Assembly (NCBI GenBank): GCA_047495785.1
Contig: JBLDXI010000034.1
Span: forward strand, 124,001-188,000
Direction: 5' to 3'
From: Lepidodermella squamata
Lineage: Eukaryota > Gastrotricha
Length of the DNA stretch: 64,000 nucleotides
A program made the position numbers and the translations under genes. Numbering within the stretch: the stretch's first letter is position 1; each line of letters starts with the position of its first letter. The notes under the pieces are model-generated. The model ran no database searches, had not been told where the DNA came from, and saw nothing but the letters and a program-made list of their open reading frames with translations. Below are positions 50,019 through 61,900 of the stretch, piece by piece.

Positions 50019-50734
50019 TTCTCGCTGTCTCAGAATCGACAAGAGATGTTTGGCAAGTTTTGTTAAAATGTTGAAATATTCAATTATGTTTAACTTTTCT
50101 CAACAAATGCCGTGCAATAGGAAGTCGTGCTCGTGTGTATTATTCTGCACGCCGCCCTAAATTGTCCGCAACTATGTGCAAATCAACATTATGGGAATAT
50201 TCAAATTTCAGGCTTTTGTGTCAGGCGTGGGAATGCTTCATGGGAAGCGGAAAATAGTGCTTTTCAGACTCTGGAAATGATAGGTGTTTAATTTCACTCT
50301 AATATACAGTTCTCCGCCCGCGATTCTATCTTGTCAATCAGCCTACAACGATTCGAAATATGCACTCCGTTTCAGCCCTGCAAGCAGAGGTGGCTTTCTT
50401 TGGAACAGTATTCACTTCCGCCGGACCCTTTTTGTCTAAAACCATCGGTATACGGCGTGACATTTTTCATCAGACATAATATGTCTTCTTTTTTCTTTCA
50501 CCTTTTATCAGACAACGAATATCTTATTTCATCAGAAATATCGTTAGCGTCGTTGAATACCTAACTCGGATTTTGGCTTGCTTACGAATGCTTCTTTTTT
50601 ATTTTACCGCAGACATAAATGACCTTTGTGTGACCTACTTTTTTACCGCCAGCAGTGCAATACTTGTTACTGGAAACCAAGTTTCACTGAAATTTAGCAA
50701 ATCAGGTAACTGCTCGAATAACATCAGATTCGAT

Positions 50735-50830
50735 TGATGTTGCGATAGAGGCCTCGACGCGTTGTTTGGACTGGTGAAGTGCACGACCTAGCAATCATGA
50801 GCTTGTTCATCAGCAATCATGAGCATGCGA
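50735..50830 (-). pseudogene. Duplicated fragment of gene H ligand-binding exon
   Basis: GCAATCATGAGC..GTTCAT and TTGTTTGGACTGG..AAGTGCA words match 49486-49560 in the same orientation with scattered differences, followed by a shorter second repeat of CAGCAATCATGAGCATG. No splice context is present. Confidence 0.6.
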
Positions 50831-50988
50831 AGCTTTCCAGAAAGAAAAAGACAAGCTCATCCAACGCGTGGAAAAGGCTTGCTAGGAGTTGCATTTTTGT
50901 ATTTTGAATGAATATATAGATTTTGGAGTTCGTGTTTTTCCTAATTCGGAAAATAATTTTGTAATGCTTTTTTGGGTCCTCTTTTTAG

Positions 50989-51455
50989 CGGAACCAAATT
51001 TACCGTGTATCGGAAAAAAACATTCTAGCAGAGGCATTCATGAACTTGCGAAACGAAGCAGTTAAAAATAACCTGTCAGATACTCCTGATGTTGTTGCTG
51101 GTGAGAAGACCCGATGCATTCACTGGGTGGTGAGCCAGGATGAAAATAAAATCCACGATACGAAAAACGAAGTAGCCCTTGGATCTGCTGGTCAGGTATT
51201 TTAGCTAAGCATTTGCTTTACTCGCCATTTTTATACTCTTCATTGCAGCCCTGGTTTGGGCGTAAAGTGGTTGCCAGCAACTACGGACCGGAATCGTGTG
51301 GCTCGCCAGTATTCAACGAGAAAGATGAGCTCATTGGGGTCCATCTCACTGTCGACAGCAATACGAATGTAGCTTGGGCTGTGAAATTCTCGCTGGTTGG
51401 TCGATTTTTGGACGCAATACGTCTGTCAATCGCCGAATTGTTAGAAACCCGTTAG
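50989..51455 (+). CDS. Gene I: partial chymotrypsin-fold protease-like gene with Cys in nucleophile position
   Basis: Exon 50989-51195 and exon 51249-51455 (stop included) join at phase 0 to 137 residues. Exon 2 carries YGPESCGSPVFNEKDELIG followed by VHLTVDSN and NVAWAVKFSLV, the typical second-barrel pattern GxSGxPV...G of trypsin-like peptidases, with Cys where Ser is usual. Exon 1 contains RCIHWVV, a possible but unconvincing His site. Upstream coding for a full protease is not found. An AFQxEKDxLIQRVExAC helix-like tail occurs in another frame just after the stop (51462-51540) and again at 50843-50900, implying two tandem decayed copies. It is probably a pseudogene or a fragment; a virus- or element-derived origin is possible. 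Confidence 0.4.
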
Positions 51456-52517
51456 AAACCCCGAAGCTTTCCAGACAGAAAAAGACGGGCTCATCCAGCG
51501 TGTGGAAGACGCTTGCAGGGAGTTGAAAGTTGATGTCACGTTCTGAGAGAATCAAAGCATTGGTGATGATCTGATTTGACGAGATAAGAAGAGTTATTGA
51601 AGCCATTTCTGGTGATGATGAATGCATGCGATAGCAAGTTGCTCTATTATTACCATTGGATATGAATAAAAATGCTTTTGGCTTCTCAATTTTTGTTTTT
51701 CAATGAGAAAAGTTCAGAGCTCGTGTTTTTCCTATTTCGTAAAATAATTTTGTGAGTGGAACCTAATTTGCGGAACCTGATTTCGAGTAATTTTTGGAAT
51801 TTTCTTCTGGCCAGAAATAACTTTTCGGATGTTTCTTGCGGGTCAAGATTGGCCTTAATAATTCTGAAATAATCCCCAAAAAATTGAGCGTAAAATGCTC
51901 AATAGGACAGAGTGTTCAATTCAGAACTCATTCTTCGCTTAAAATTGTTAAAATTGTTAAAACATGACTCTTCGCACATTTCAACTTTGGTTCCGCAAAA
52001 TGCAAATATGGTTCCGCTGCCCGTGAATTTGGATCCCCTTTACTCGGTTTTTTTATCGCCAAAATTAATAATTTAAGACTCTTGAAAATACTGTAAAATA
52101 GCCCTATTCCTTACTAGCAAGCATTTACACTTCGGAAAAAAATTTGTAAAAAGAAAAATATGATTCAACGTTGAAAATTGAAAGGAGGTTTAATAAAAAT
52201 GCCCTTTATTTTCAGTTAAACTTGACTTTGAAAAATGCTTGAAATAATCCTGACAAAAAGGGAGAACGGGGAACTTCAAGCTGGTTTGGATGTGAGGATT
52301 TTCATTCTTTGATCATATCTTTTCGCCGACTTCTCAAATTTTGGGACATGATCGCGTGTAAAAAATCAGGACACCGGAGAAAATTTCAAAAAACTACTTG
52401 ATTAAATTAGAAAATATTAGCAACTCCATATACAACCGTATCAAAATTTTATTTACTCATAATGTATCAAAAAAATTAACAAAAATCAGAAAAATCAATT
52501 CACAATCAATTATGAAA
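51456..52517. other. Spacer between I and J
   Basis: Contains the out-of-frame tail of gene I and a second copy of an AT-rich flank shared with 50900-51000 (TTCGTGTTTTTCCTAATTCG versus 51722-51745). The J poly(A) signal (TTTATT on +) is at 52448-52453. No other gene is seen. Confidence 0.4.
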
Positions 52518-54768
52518 TTAGTCCCAATCGTCTCCAATTAGTTCGTAAGCCGTCGATAACGATTGACGAGAGGGCGAGCTCGACGACGACGAAATAGCAA
52601 CCGATTCTAGATCAATATTCTCCTTAACACCCTGCTGCTGCTGCTGCTGCGGTTTCGCCGCAAAAGCCGCCGAAACACTCGGGCCCGGGTCGTTATTCTC
52701 AACGCCCGTAATTTCGATAATCGACTCAACCGAAGACGATGATGACGATGAGATAGCAATTGAACTCCGCGGCGACGTTCCGCCAATGCGGAAAAGCGCT
52801 AGACTTTTGCTTAAACTCGGCTGCTTTCGGCTCTTCTTTCGATTCAACTTCGGTTTCTTCTCCGCACTGGCTAGGCTGGCATTTGTTGCCGAACTGAACA
52901 GCTGCACGGGCTTTTTCGAGCGGCGAGGCCGCGACGAGGCGATCGAGCTGGGTACGCTTTGAAGAGCGTTGTCGCTGAATAGGTCGAGATTAGGCCGGCG
53001 GTGCGTTGATCGATTGCGGCGGGAGGTTGACGGCTGATTGTCCCGATCTAGGTCACTTTTACTCGCATTGCGGCTTGACGCCTAGATAATAATAATAAAA
53101 AAGAAGCGAATATTATAATCTTGAGCAATGAGGTCAACTATTTTAAGAATATTTAAAATTAAATTAAAAATTATAATTGTTTATAGAATTTTGCGATAAT
53201 TGATGAAAATTGTTTTTACAGCGTGTCCCTCGCGTCGCTGTTTGAATTTATTTTTGAAATTTCAAAATTCAATTTTTGGAATTTTTTCGAAAAATTAAAA
53301 ATATAAAGAGAATAATAATCAAGAATGTCACTTGTTAATGGGATCAAGACGTCCGGATAAATTTTTTCCAACCGGGTAACATTACCGAAAATTACCGAAC
53401 CAGTTACCGTCGGGGTTTTCCGGGTTTTCTCAGCTAATTTTATCATTTCCTCGGTTAAATCGCGGAGAACAGATTGGAGGATTTTTTAAGGATTGTTAGC
53501 GTCGATTTTCGATTATTCGACATTTTACCATTATTTTTTCGAAAATAGTGCACCCGCGGGGGTTAATCGATTTAGCTACTTGTCACATCGCTGGAGAAAA
53601 ATTCATGTTGACTGTTGAAATTGGAAAAATCACCGATTTTTAAAATCGATAATTAATGATAAATCAATAACTGACTATCGATAGCTCGAAAAATGCGTAA
53701 TAAGGAGACCATGAGTTGAGCCCGAATATCGAATCCAAATTCGAAAAATCCACGTTCCCTTGCTGGAATGCTAATTCGTAAAATGATGGTAGAAAACGAG
53801 AAAACTTGAAATTTGACAGACACTACAAAAATAGGACTGAAATAGTTTCAAATTATCTCTCGTTATATGCGAGAAAATTTGGAAATATTTCCGACTTCGA
53901 ATATTTACATTTTACAAATCGACTAAAAGTGAAATCGAGAATTTGGGTTCAATCTCTTTGCATTTTTTCTGGTCATTTTTCAACGGTGCATTTTGAAAAT
54001 TAAATTTTTCTCTGGTAATTACCGTTCTCTCGACGGAAATATTCGAGTTTTGACGATGAGTCCGCATTGAATAGTGAAGACCACGGCCGCGGCTCAATTT
54101 CCACTCCTTGCGTCCAACATCACTCTCGCTCTTCTGAAAACGAGAAAAAGTTAAAAAATTGAAAAATTAAAAATTAAAAATCGGGAAATTTACCGCAGGC
54201 GTCGACATATTCGAGTGCTCACGCGACGACAGCTTTCGCACCAATTTGAACGTAACAGCTATCTAAAATAAAATCGAGAAATTTAGAAAAAAATGCAGGC
54301 AAATTCTTTGAAATATTTTCACCTTGGATTTTTGTTCCTTAGCCCGGCTGGAAAAAAAGATTAAAAAAATAGTCCAGCAAATGGGCCAAAAAATTAAGGC
54401 GGAAAACTCACTCGATGCGCTCTTTTTCCTTAAGGCTGGATAAGTTATAGAAAAAATTAACAATTAAGCAACAATTCAGGAAAAAATGCGAACTCACTCG
54501 AAAATGCGTTTAACAACGAGTTCAAGGTCGTGATCGATGCCGCCCTCCTCGACGATGTGCTTGCAAGTTTCCTGCAGTAGATCGGCCCGCGTTGAAAGCG
54601 CAAATTTGTTCTTGTCCTGGTGGAAGTAATCGCACAGCAGCGACATCAAATCACTGCGCCGCATTTCGGCCAACAAATGCTGAGATTGAAAAAAAACATA
54701 AATAATAGTAATTAATAATTAGTAATTAAGCCCTCTACCTTGACATGGGAGATGTTCAAAGAATCCAT
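52518..54768 (-). CDS. Gene J: uncharacterised Ser/basic-rich protein, 334 aa, 7 exons
   Basis: Exons 3' to 5': 52518-53081, 54023-54133, 54194-54262, 54323-54347, 54412-54435, 54498-54679, 54739-54768, total 1005 bases in frame. Two very small exons (24 and 25 bases) are needed to keep phase and give a charged helix (DLKEKERIDRAKEQKSK). Residues 1-75 are a compact helical segment (SHVKHLLAEMRRSDLMSLL, HIVEEGGIDHDLELVV). The remainder is low complexity: RGRG, basic patches, two poly-Ser runs, a Q6 run. The end is AYELIGDDWD, which fits a YxxI-type Atg8-interaction motif beside acidic residues. No family is recognised. It is likely intracellular (no signal peptide) and may be nuclear or a scaffold. 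Confidence 0.7.
53330..53440. repeat. CCGAAA/CCGGG dispersed repeat
   Basis: ACCGGGTAACATTACCGAAA and GGGTTTTCCGGG words recur here, at 55553-55617 and at 59260-59605 (including ACCGAAATTTCGGGTATTAC twice, 59436 and 59572). This is an interspersed non-coding repeat living in introns of J and K. Confidence 0.55.
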
Positions 54769-55956
54769 TCCACGAGAATTACTTCAAATATTGAAGAAGA
54801 GAAATACTAGAAATTAAAAGGAATGCAAAATTACTGGCTTTCGCACTGTTCAGGCTATAATAAACTTCACCGAACCGTAAATAAGGGTCATTAAAAGTGC
54901 GCGAGGTCAAGTCAATCAGGAAGTGCGCAGGTTGCGCGCACGCCATAAAAGCGCGCACCCACGCAGTTGAATTAATGGTCTTCGGTCGAACTCGAAAAAA
55001 TAGTGAAAGAAAATCGGGCAATTATTTGAGGGATGCAATAATTAACCCCGAGCGGTCACATTATCAATTTAATTTTGGGTGTTATTAAATCTGATATTCG
55101 GCGATTTCGCAAAGATTTCCTTCCATAATTTTACGGCTCCAGCGATAGATTTTCTCAAGATAATATGGTTTTTCGAGTTTCACTTTCCCATAAAATCTAA
55201 CTGCTTTGATTATCAAAGCAAATTTTGATTTAATTTCAACATTGCGCGTGTTTTTCGCTATCGGCGGTCAGTTTACGAGCTATAATTGCGTCGATATCGA
55301 TTTCTAGCATCGATTTTGCAAATCAGTGATTTTTCCGATTATCAGCAGTCTACGAAACAGGAAACCAATATTAATCATTCCGAGGGTGTATCGCTATCAG
55401 TCCGGGATTAAACCGAGAAAAACAGGTAAGTTATTTCAGAGATGGGGACGGGAACAAATCAATGACACAAATCAATCGAAAGGAAACCAATGATTCAGCG
55501 TGTCCCATAATTATGCCACTTGTCCATGGGATTCAAAAAAACCCGGGGAAATATAACGTCCAACCGGGTAAAATACCACACATTACCGAAAATCGGGATT
55601 TTCCGGGAAATTTTTCGGTAAATTTCAAATTTCTTCAAATTCACGGATAAAAAATGGAAGATTTTCAAAGTAGTTTCAACTTCGTAAAATTAAAATGCAC
55701 AAAATTTCCTAAAAAATCCAAAATTTAAAAATTATGATACGTCCAAAAAACGCCGCTAAATTTGAAATGTAGCAATAAATTGTTTTATTTTCTCCCGTAG
55801 GAAAATAATCAGCTCAAAGATCAATGTCATGAATTTAAATAAAGATTTGAAGCGATATAAATCACAAGTGATCATTCAGCAAAAGCGAAAAAAAGTATTG
55901 AGAGAAATTATCCAGTTCGTTGTTTCTCAGACACGGCATCTCAATTAGCCCACCAA
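54769..55956. other. Spacer between J and K
   Basis: Holds the J 5' flank, the dispersed repeat at 55155-55370 shared with 10855-10990, a CCGGG/CCGAAA repeat at 55553-55617 and, at 55784-55789, the probable poly(A) signal of gene K. No gene is supported. Confidence 0.45.
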
Positions 55957-58900
55957 TCAAGAGCTCAAACAGGTGTTCCAGTTCGATGAGAAATCTTCAG
56001 GATTAGGCGGGTCAACTTTGAATACACGATCCTGGTTAAATTACAAGAATGACAAATCGAAATTTTGAAATAAATTTTCAGAAAATAATTACTAACCGGG
56101 TAATAGGCGGGCGGGCAGGTAGGCTGGCCGCTATCGTTACTCGCTACGCATTCGGGTGCACCACCAGGTGTAACGCAACGCAGGGCTCGCTAAATACAAG
56201 TAAAAAATCGAAATTTCATCATTTTCCAGATTTGTTGAAATTTAATTTTGAATATTAAAATTAAAATGGAAAAAATCTATCAAATTACATTTACCTACAC
56301 TGAAATATTTTCAATTTTTTCCAATTTTTCAAAATTAAGAAATTTGAAATTTCAAGATTTTGTAGAGTAAAATTCCAAAATTCTAAAAAATGCAGCGCAA
56401 CGCAGGACTCCCTACAAATCATAGTAAATTTTTTTGTAAATTGGTTCAAAATTAAATGTTTAATTTTTAATTTCAACATTTTAAATTTATTTTTCAAATG
56501 TTGAAACAATTTCGATCTGAAATTTCATGATCCTATAAAATTTTAAAAAGTTTCGGAAACACCTTTGCAAAAAAACTGACCCCCAAATTGCATTTCGCCT
56601 CGCTTTCATAGACGTGAGGGTCGCCCCAGATTGTCGCAAAAGGTGAGCTGCACGGCTGGATGGCCGGTTGGCAGCCGCTGAATGTCTTGTCCGCGTTGAA
56701 GCACCGGCGATAGGGTACTAATAATAAAACGCGATAATAATCGTGAATTTTCGCGGAAAAAAATTGAATTATTTACCCGACTCGCATTCGCGGCGATTAT
56801 TCCAGCGAGGCAAGTCCGAAGTGAGCTAAAAATATTTGATGACAAATTAAAAAAATTTAATATTTTCGAAAATTGAAATTATATTTTTTTGAAATTTTTT
56901 TGAAATGAAATTTTACCATGTTACCCGGGCAATCGACTATTGTTGGGACGCATTTAGCTTCTTGATAGGTCGGCGAAGTTGGCGTGTAGTCGAAACACAG
57001 TTGGTGAGGAATCTGAGCAGGAAATAAAATGAATTTTTTTTTGAAAAGTCTCTCATAAATTTTGGTAATAAATCTTACCGGAAGTGGAGGATCTTGCGAA
57101 ATACAACTTTGCCAGTTACCATAGATATCGGACGATGGTAACGAGTAGATCTATTTTTTAGGGCGAAAATTGAATTTTTCTCGAAAATATTTATTTTTCA
57201 ATTACAAACCGAGAGAGAGCCGGGCGGGCACGGCGGAACAGTGCCGACATCTTCAACACAGAACCCATCGCCAGATTTTGACAGGCAGTAAGCTACAGAC
57301 TAACATTGGAAAACGAAAAAAATGTGTAAGAATTTGTCAAATTTCGAAAAAAATCAACTTACGCCAGCATAGCAGGCGTCCCAAATGAAAATATTTGTTG
57401 ATTTCTGAATAAAAACGATTAAATAAAAAATCAATTTCTAATAGGTATTTCTTACCGGTCTCGCAGTAGTCCAAGTTGCCGCGACTGGAATACAGTCGAC
57501 GAAATTTCCAGCGGCGTCAAATCGGTGTTGTAGCGGTTGAGTTTCGCATTCAATTTTCGTAGCAAATGGGGCGAGAGGCGTTTTATCCTGAGTAGAAAAA
57601 GTTGGATTAAAAAAAAAAGTGGGACATTTCTTCAATGTCTTACATCAGCGTTGGGACATTTCACGTCTACAGAAACACATGTACCCAATCCATCAGTTTT
57701 AACGCACAGCTTGTGTGGCTTCTGCAAGAAAAAAATGTATTTTTTCATGGAATTCAAAAATTTCAAAATATTTCATAATTTTGAAAATATTTAAAAAATT
57801 GAAAAACAAATTTCACCATTTTTGAAAATTTATTTAATTTCAATTTTATACCATGTCGGCTCGACAAGCCAGGTAATTATCACGCAGCAAAGTTGACGCT
57901 TTGTATTCAAACTGAAAATGATTACAAAAAAGTAGAAACAAATATTTTCTTTTATATTTTGAAATTTATTTACAATGCGAATGCACCCCGGGCAGTCGTC
58001 CGCTTCGCCGGCCTGGCACGCATCAACCGATTTATCACCAGTAAAGCAAAAGACAGCAGCCTATTTGTCAACTAATTTTACACACAAAAAAATCGGAAAT
58101 TATTGCATTTTCTTACCGAATTAACACAGTCAAGTCGTTTCGGGTAATATTGCCGGCGGCCCTGGAATAAAATATTCCGTTTAAATTTACGAATTTCAGA
58201 AAATGTGTCGAATTTACAGTAGCCATTCCAGAGCCTGGTTCACGCCCTATCGCGCATCCCGCAAACTCACCGCTCGGCGAAAGTATAACAGGAACGTGAT
58301 TTTGATCTATAGCGAAGATTTCATCGTCATTTTTTCCTATAAAATTTCACGAAAAATTCGAACCTGCGAGACAGCTAGCCAGATTGTCAAAGGCCTGCGT
58401 TGTGTCGGGTAGCTTCAAAAAAAATTAAAAAAAATCAAATAAACATTCCAGCGCAAAATTCATAAAAATAAATTAATCGAAATAATTAAAATATATAAAA
58501 ATAACTTGGGACAAATTATTTGAATCATCAAAACACGTATGGTTTTGTCCAAAATTCCAAAATTTTCAATTGTAAAATTTCAAATTTAGCTTTACAATTC
58601 AGAATTCTTCAACAAAATTACAGTATTTTTTGAATATTTAAGATTTAAAATTTCAATTATAATATTTTGGTTTAATTTACCGCGTCGAGTGGACATTCCT
58701 TGCCATCAGGAGCACAAGCCACCACGTCGCCGTTCACGTTTACGCAAGGGTAGTGCTTGAACTGATACGGAAAAAATTCAGTAAAATCAACACTTGGTGG
58801 GTGAAACGAAGAGATTATTTTTACCGCAAGTTCTAAGGTTTCGCAAGTTCGCATGCTTGCCGAAAACAACTCGCCAGGGAACTGGTCTCCCACCTTAAAA

Positions 58901-61900
58901 AATTGTCGTATTTCTATGTCATTTTACGAGATATTCATTAAAATCGCACTCGTTGGGCCTGTGGGCATTGCTCAGCCGAGACACACTTAGTTAGACCGGT
59001 TTCTGGGTAGTAGCACTGGTGGACATACTGCGAAAAAAATTGTTTAAGAACAATTTCGAAATAATGAAGTTTTAATTACGCCGTGATCACATTCGCTGGA
59101 ATTTCCGTAGATAGCCACGTTTGCCGAACTGATCTCGAAACGGCAAGGCTTAATAGCCGGCTGGCAGCCTTCGAAATGACCGCTTCCGTCAAAGCAACGG
59201 CGCAGGAAAGCTGAAAATATTCGAAACTTATCGATTATTTTTTCAAATAACGAACAAATTCCGAACCCCCGAAACCCGGAAAAATCCCGATAGTTCGGTA
59301 ATTATCGGTTATTTTACCCGATTGGACCAAATTTATCTTGATTATTTATTCCGATTTTCCCCGATTTTAGTTGTAGTCACCTTACATACTATTTTTTAAG
59401 CTAGAATTTTCGGATCTCCCAGCAATGCGAAAAATACCGAAATTTCGGGTATTACCAGGGTTTCCCTTGCACCCTCACACATTTTTGCAGGTAATTGACA
59501 AATTGAACCTACGAAGGGCATTTGTGATTTTACCGAGGAAATTGCAAGTTTCCCGAAAAAACCCGGAAAATACCGAAATTTCGGGTATTACCGGGTTTTC
59601 TCTAAAATTGTCAATTTTCAGCGCTTACAACAACAATTAGGTGAAAAAATGTGTCGGAAAACTTACTCGTCTCACAGTACGTCTGGTAATCGGCCTTGAA
59701 GCTCGTCGCCACCATGCCGCTAGGGCAGAGCGGACTGCCCGGGACAATTTCAGGCGCGCAAACCGCAGTCTGCGCCGAGGTCGAATCAACGCACAACCGG
59801 TGCGGGATCTAATCACGAAATAAATTGAATTTTTTCCAGGCAGCTCGTTATATCATACCAATGCTCGCTTATTCGTGCAGCTTTTATACGCGCCTGAGAA
59901 ACTGCCATTCGAAAGTAGATAATCCGCGATCTGTCCCAAATTTAGCGTCAATAAATCGGTAATTTTTGAAAATTAAATTACCTTAGTACTACCCGCTGGG
60001 CATTCTCCGCCAACTAATACGTAGTCAAGGCAATGGCCGTTAACATGACTGAGACAATCTTGAGGGTTCTGATAAATAATTGAGAGAAAATTATAAAAAT
60101 TAATTTTTTTTCGATTTTCTTAAAAAAAATAACCAACCTTTGCCGATCGACAGAATTCGCTCGCGTCACGGACATAGCAGAAAATCAGGCCCTGAAATTG
60201 AATTCAATTTTTTTCAATTTCAACCAAAATTCAAATCAATTCACCTGTGATGCCTGGCAGCGTTCAACTGAAGGATAAATTGTCGCATCGTTCCACTGAA
60301 AATTAATTGAGAATTATTTTTATATTTGAATAAAATTTCGCGACCTACCACGTGATTCGGCTCGAAAATTCCGGTATTAACCGCCGGAAAGCAGCCGATG
60401 AATGTGCCACTTTTAGAATCAAAAACACGCCGCTGAGCACCTGTAAAATTTTGATTTTAATACCCAAACAATTGAAAATTTCACAGTAATTTGTTTCAAT
60501 TTTCGACCATAATTTTTATTATTTTTTTCATATTAAGATTAGTACCTTTCTGGCAGGCTGGCAGGCTTTCGAATCTGATATCCGGGACCTCAGTGCCAAT
60601 AGCACAGTCAGCATTTGCCGGAATGCAATTAGCTTGGTAATAAGTGGCCGAAGATTCACTCGCGTCGAAGCAAACTTTGTGCTCGAGCTGAAAACAATTG
60701 ATACAATTTTTCAATAATTTTTCTTGGTAATTAGTACCAAAGTTGCAGGATCCATGCATGTTGAATAGGCGGTTCGGAAATCATTTTCGTCGCTTTCAAA
60801 TCGCCAAACCTGATTTATCGAAAATTTATTGAAAAAAATCGATTTTTCGAATTTTCGTTAACAAAATTACCGGATTTGAGCCCTTGGGACAATTTTCGCC
60901 TTCGGTAACGCAAACTCGTTCACCAGTCGAAGACAAACACAAAACAGCCGCCTTAGAATGACGGAAAATTAGAAATTAAATTGTAATAGCGAAAAATAAA
61001 TACCCCAATGCTGCAGGATTCAGCTCCATCAAAAATTATCGGTTCGCCACTCTGGAAAATAGAAATCATTCATTTCTTCAAAAATTCTGAAAAAAATCAA
61101 ATTACAATAAGTCGCATTTCTTGCCAATAATCACACGGCACGACAGAACTTTGACAGCCCAAAAAGTCGCCAGTTTTGCGGTTAAAGCAACGAATGAAAG
61201 TTCCTTAAAAATCGGAAAAAAATGTAAAAATATTAGCGAAAAAAATTAATTCTACCAGTCTCGCATTCAGCTCGTCCGTTATAAGGTACAAGATTCGGCT
61301 AAGGAAGAAAATTAACAAAAAATGCAATTTTAAATTGAAAAAATTTGAAAATCTCGAAAATTGCATACCAAGGCCTCGGCATCTCGATCAGCTGGTACGC
61401 ATCGGATCGTAGCAGCCGGTGGGCAAAAATGGCCGGGTGGGCATGTCGAGGGGATGTAAACCGGGCAATTTTGGCCGACCGGGCAAATTAGCGGCGTGTT
61501 TGAAGGTTCCGGGCAGTTTTGGCCGACTGGGCATCGAATTACGAATGGCTGGGCCGGGCAGTAGTAGCCAGCAGGGCAGACAACACGCCGATATGGACCC
61601 TACAAAATTAGTAATCATTTAAAAATCCGATAAACCATTCGAAATCATGAAATTTTAAAAATTTTAATGAAATTTTAAAAATTTTAAAATTTTAAATTAA
61701 TCAAAAATTTAATTCAAAATTTTCAAAATTTTAAATTTTTTAAAACTTACAACTTGGCCTCTGCATTCAGCAAAATTCTCGCTGTACAAGTTTCCGCCAT
61801 CGAACGTAATCTGATATGAAAACAAATTTTAACTTCAATTTCAAATTTCAAAAATTTAGAAAAAATGAATTACCGCTGTTGTATCATTAACAGGGCAATC

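Noticed and set aside
53216-53446. 76-aa open frame on the minus strand
   Set aside because: It lies in a gene J intron, is made of the CCGGG/CCGAAA repeat and AT-rich sequence, and would break the verified J phase.
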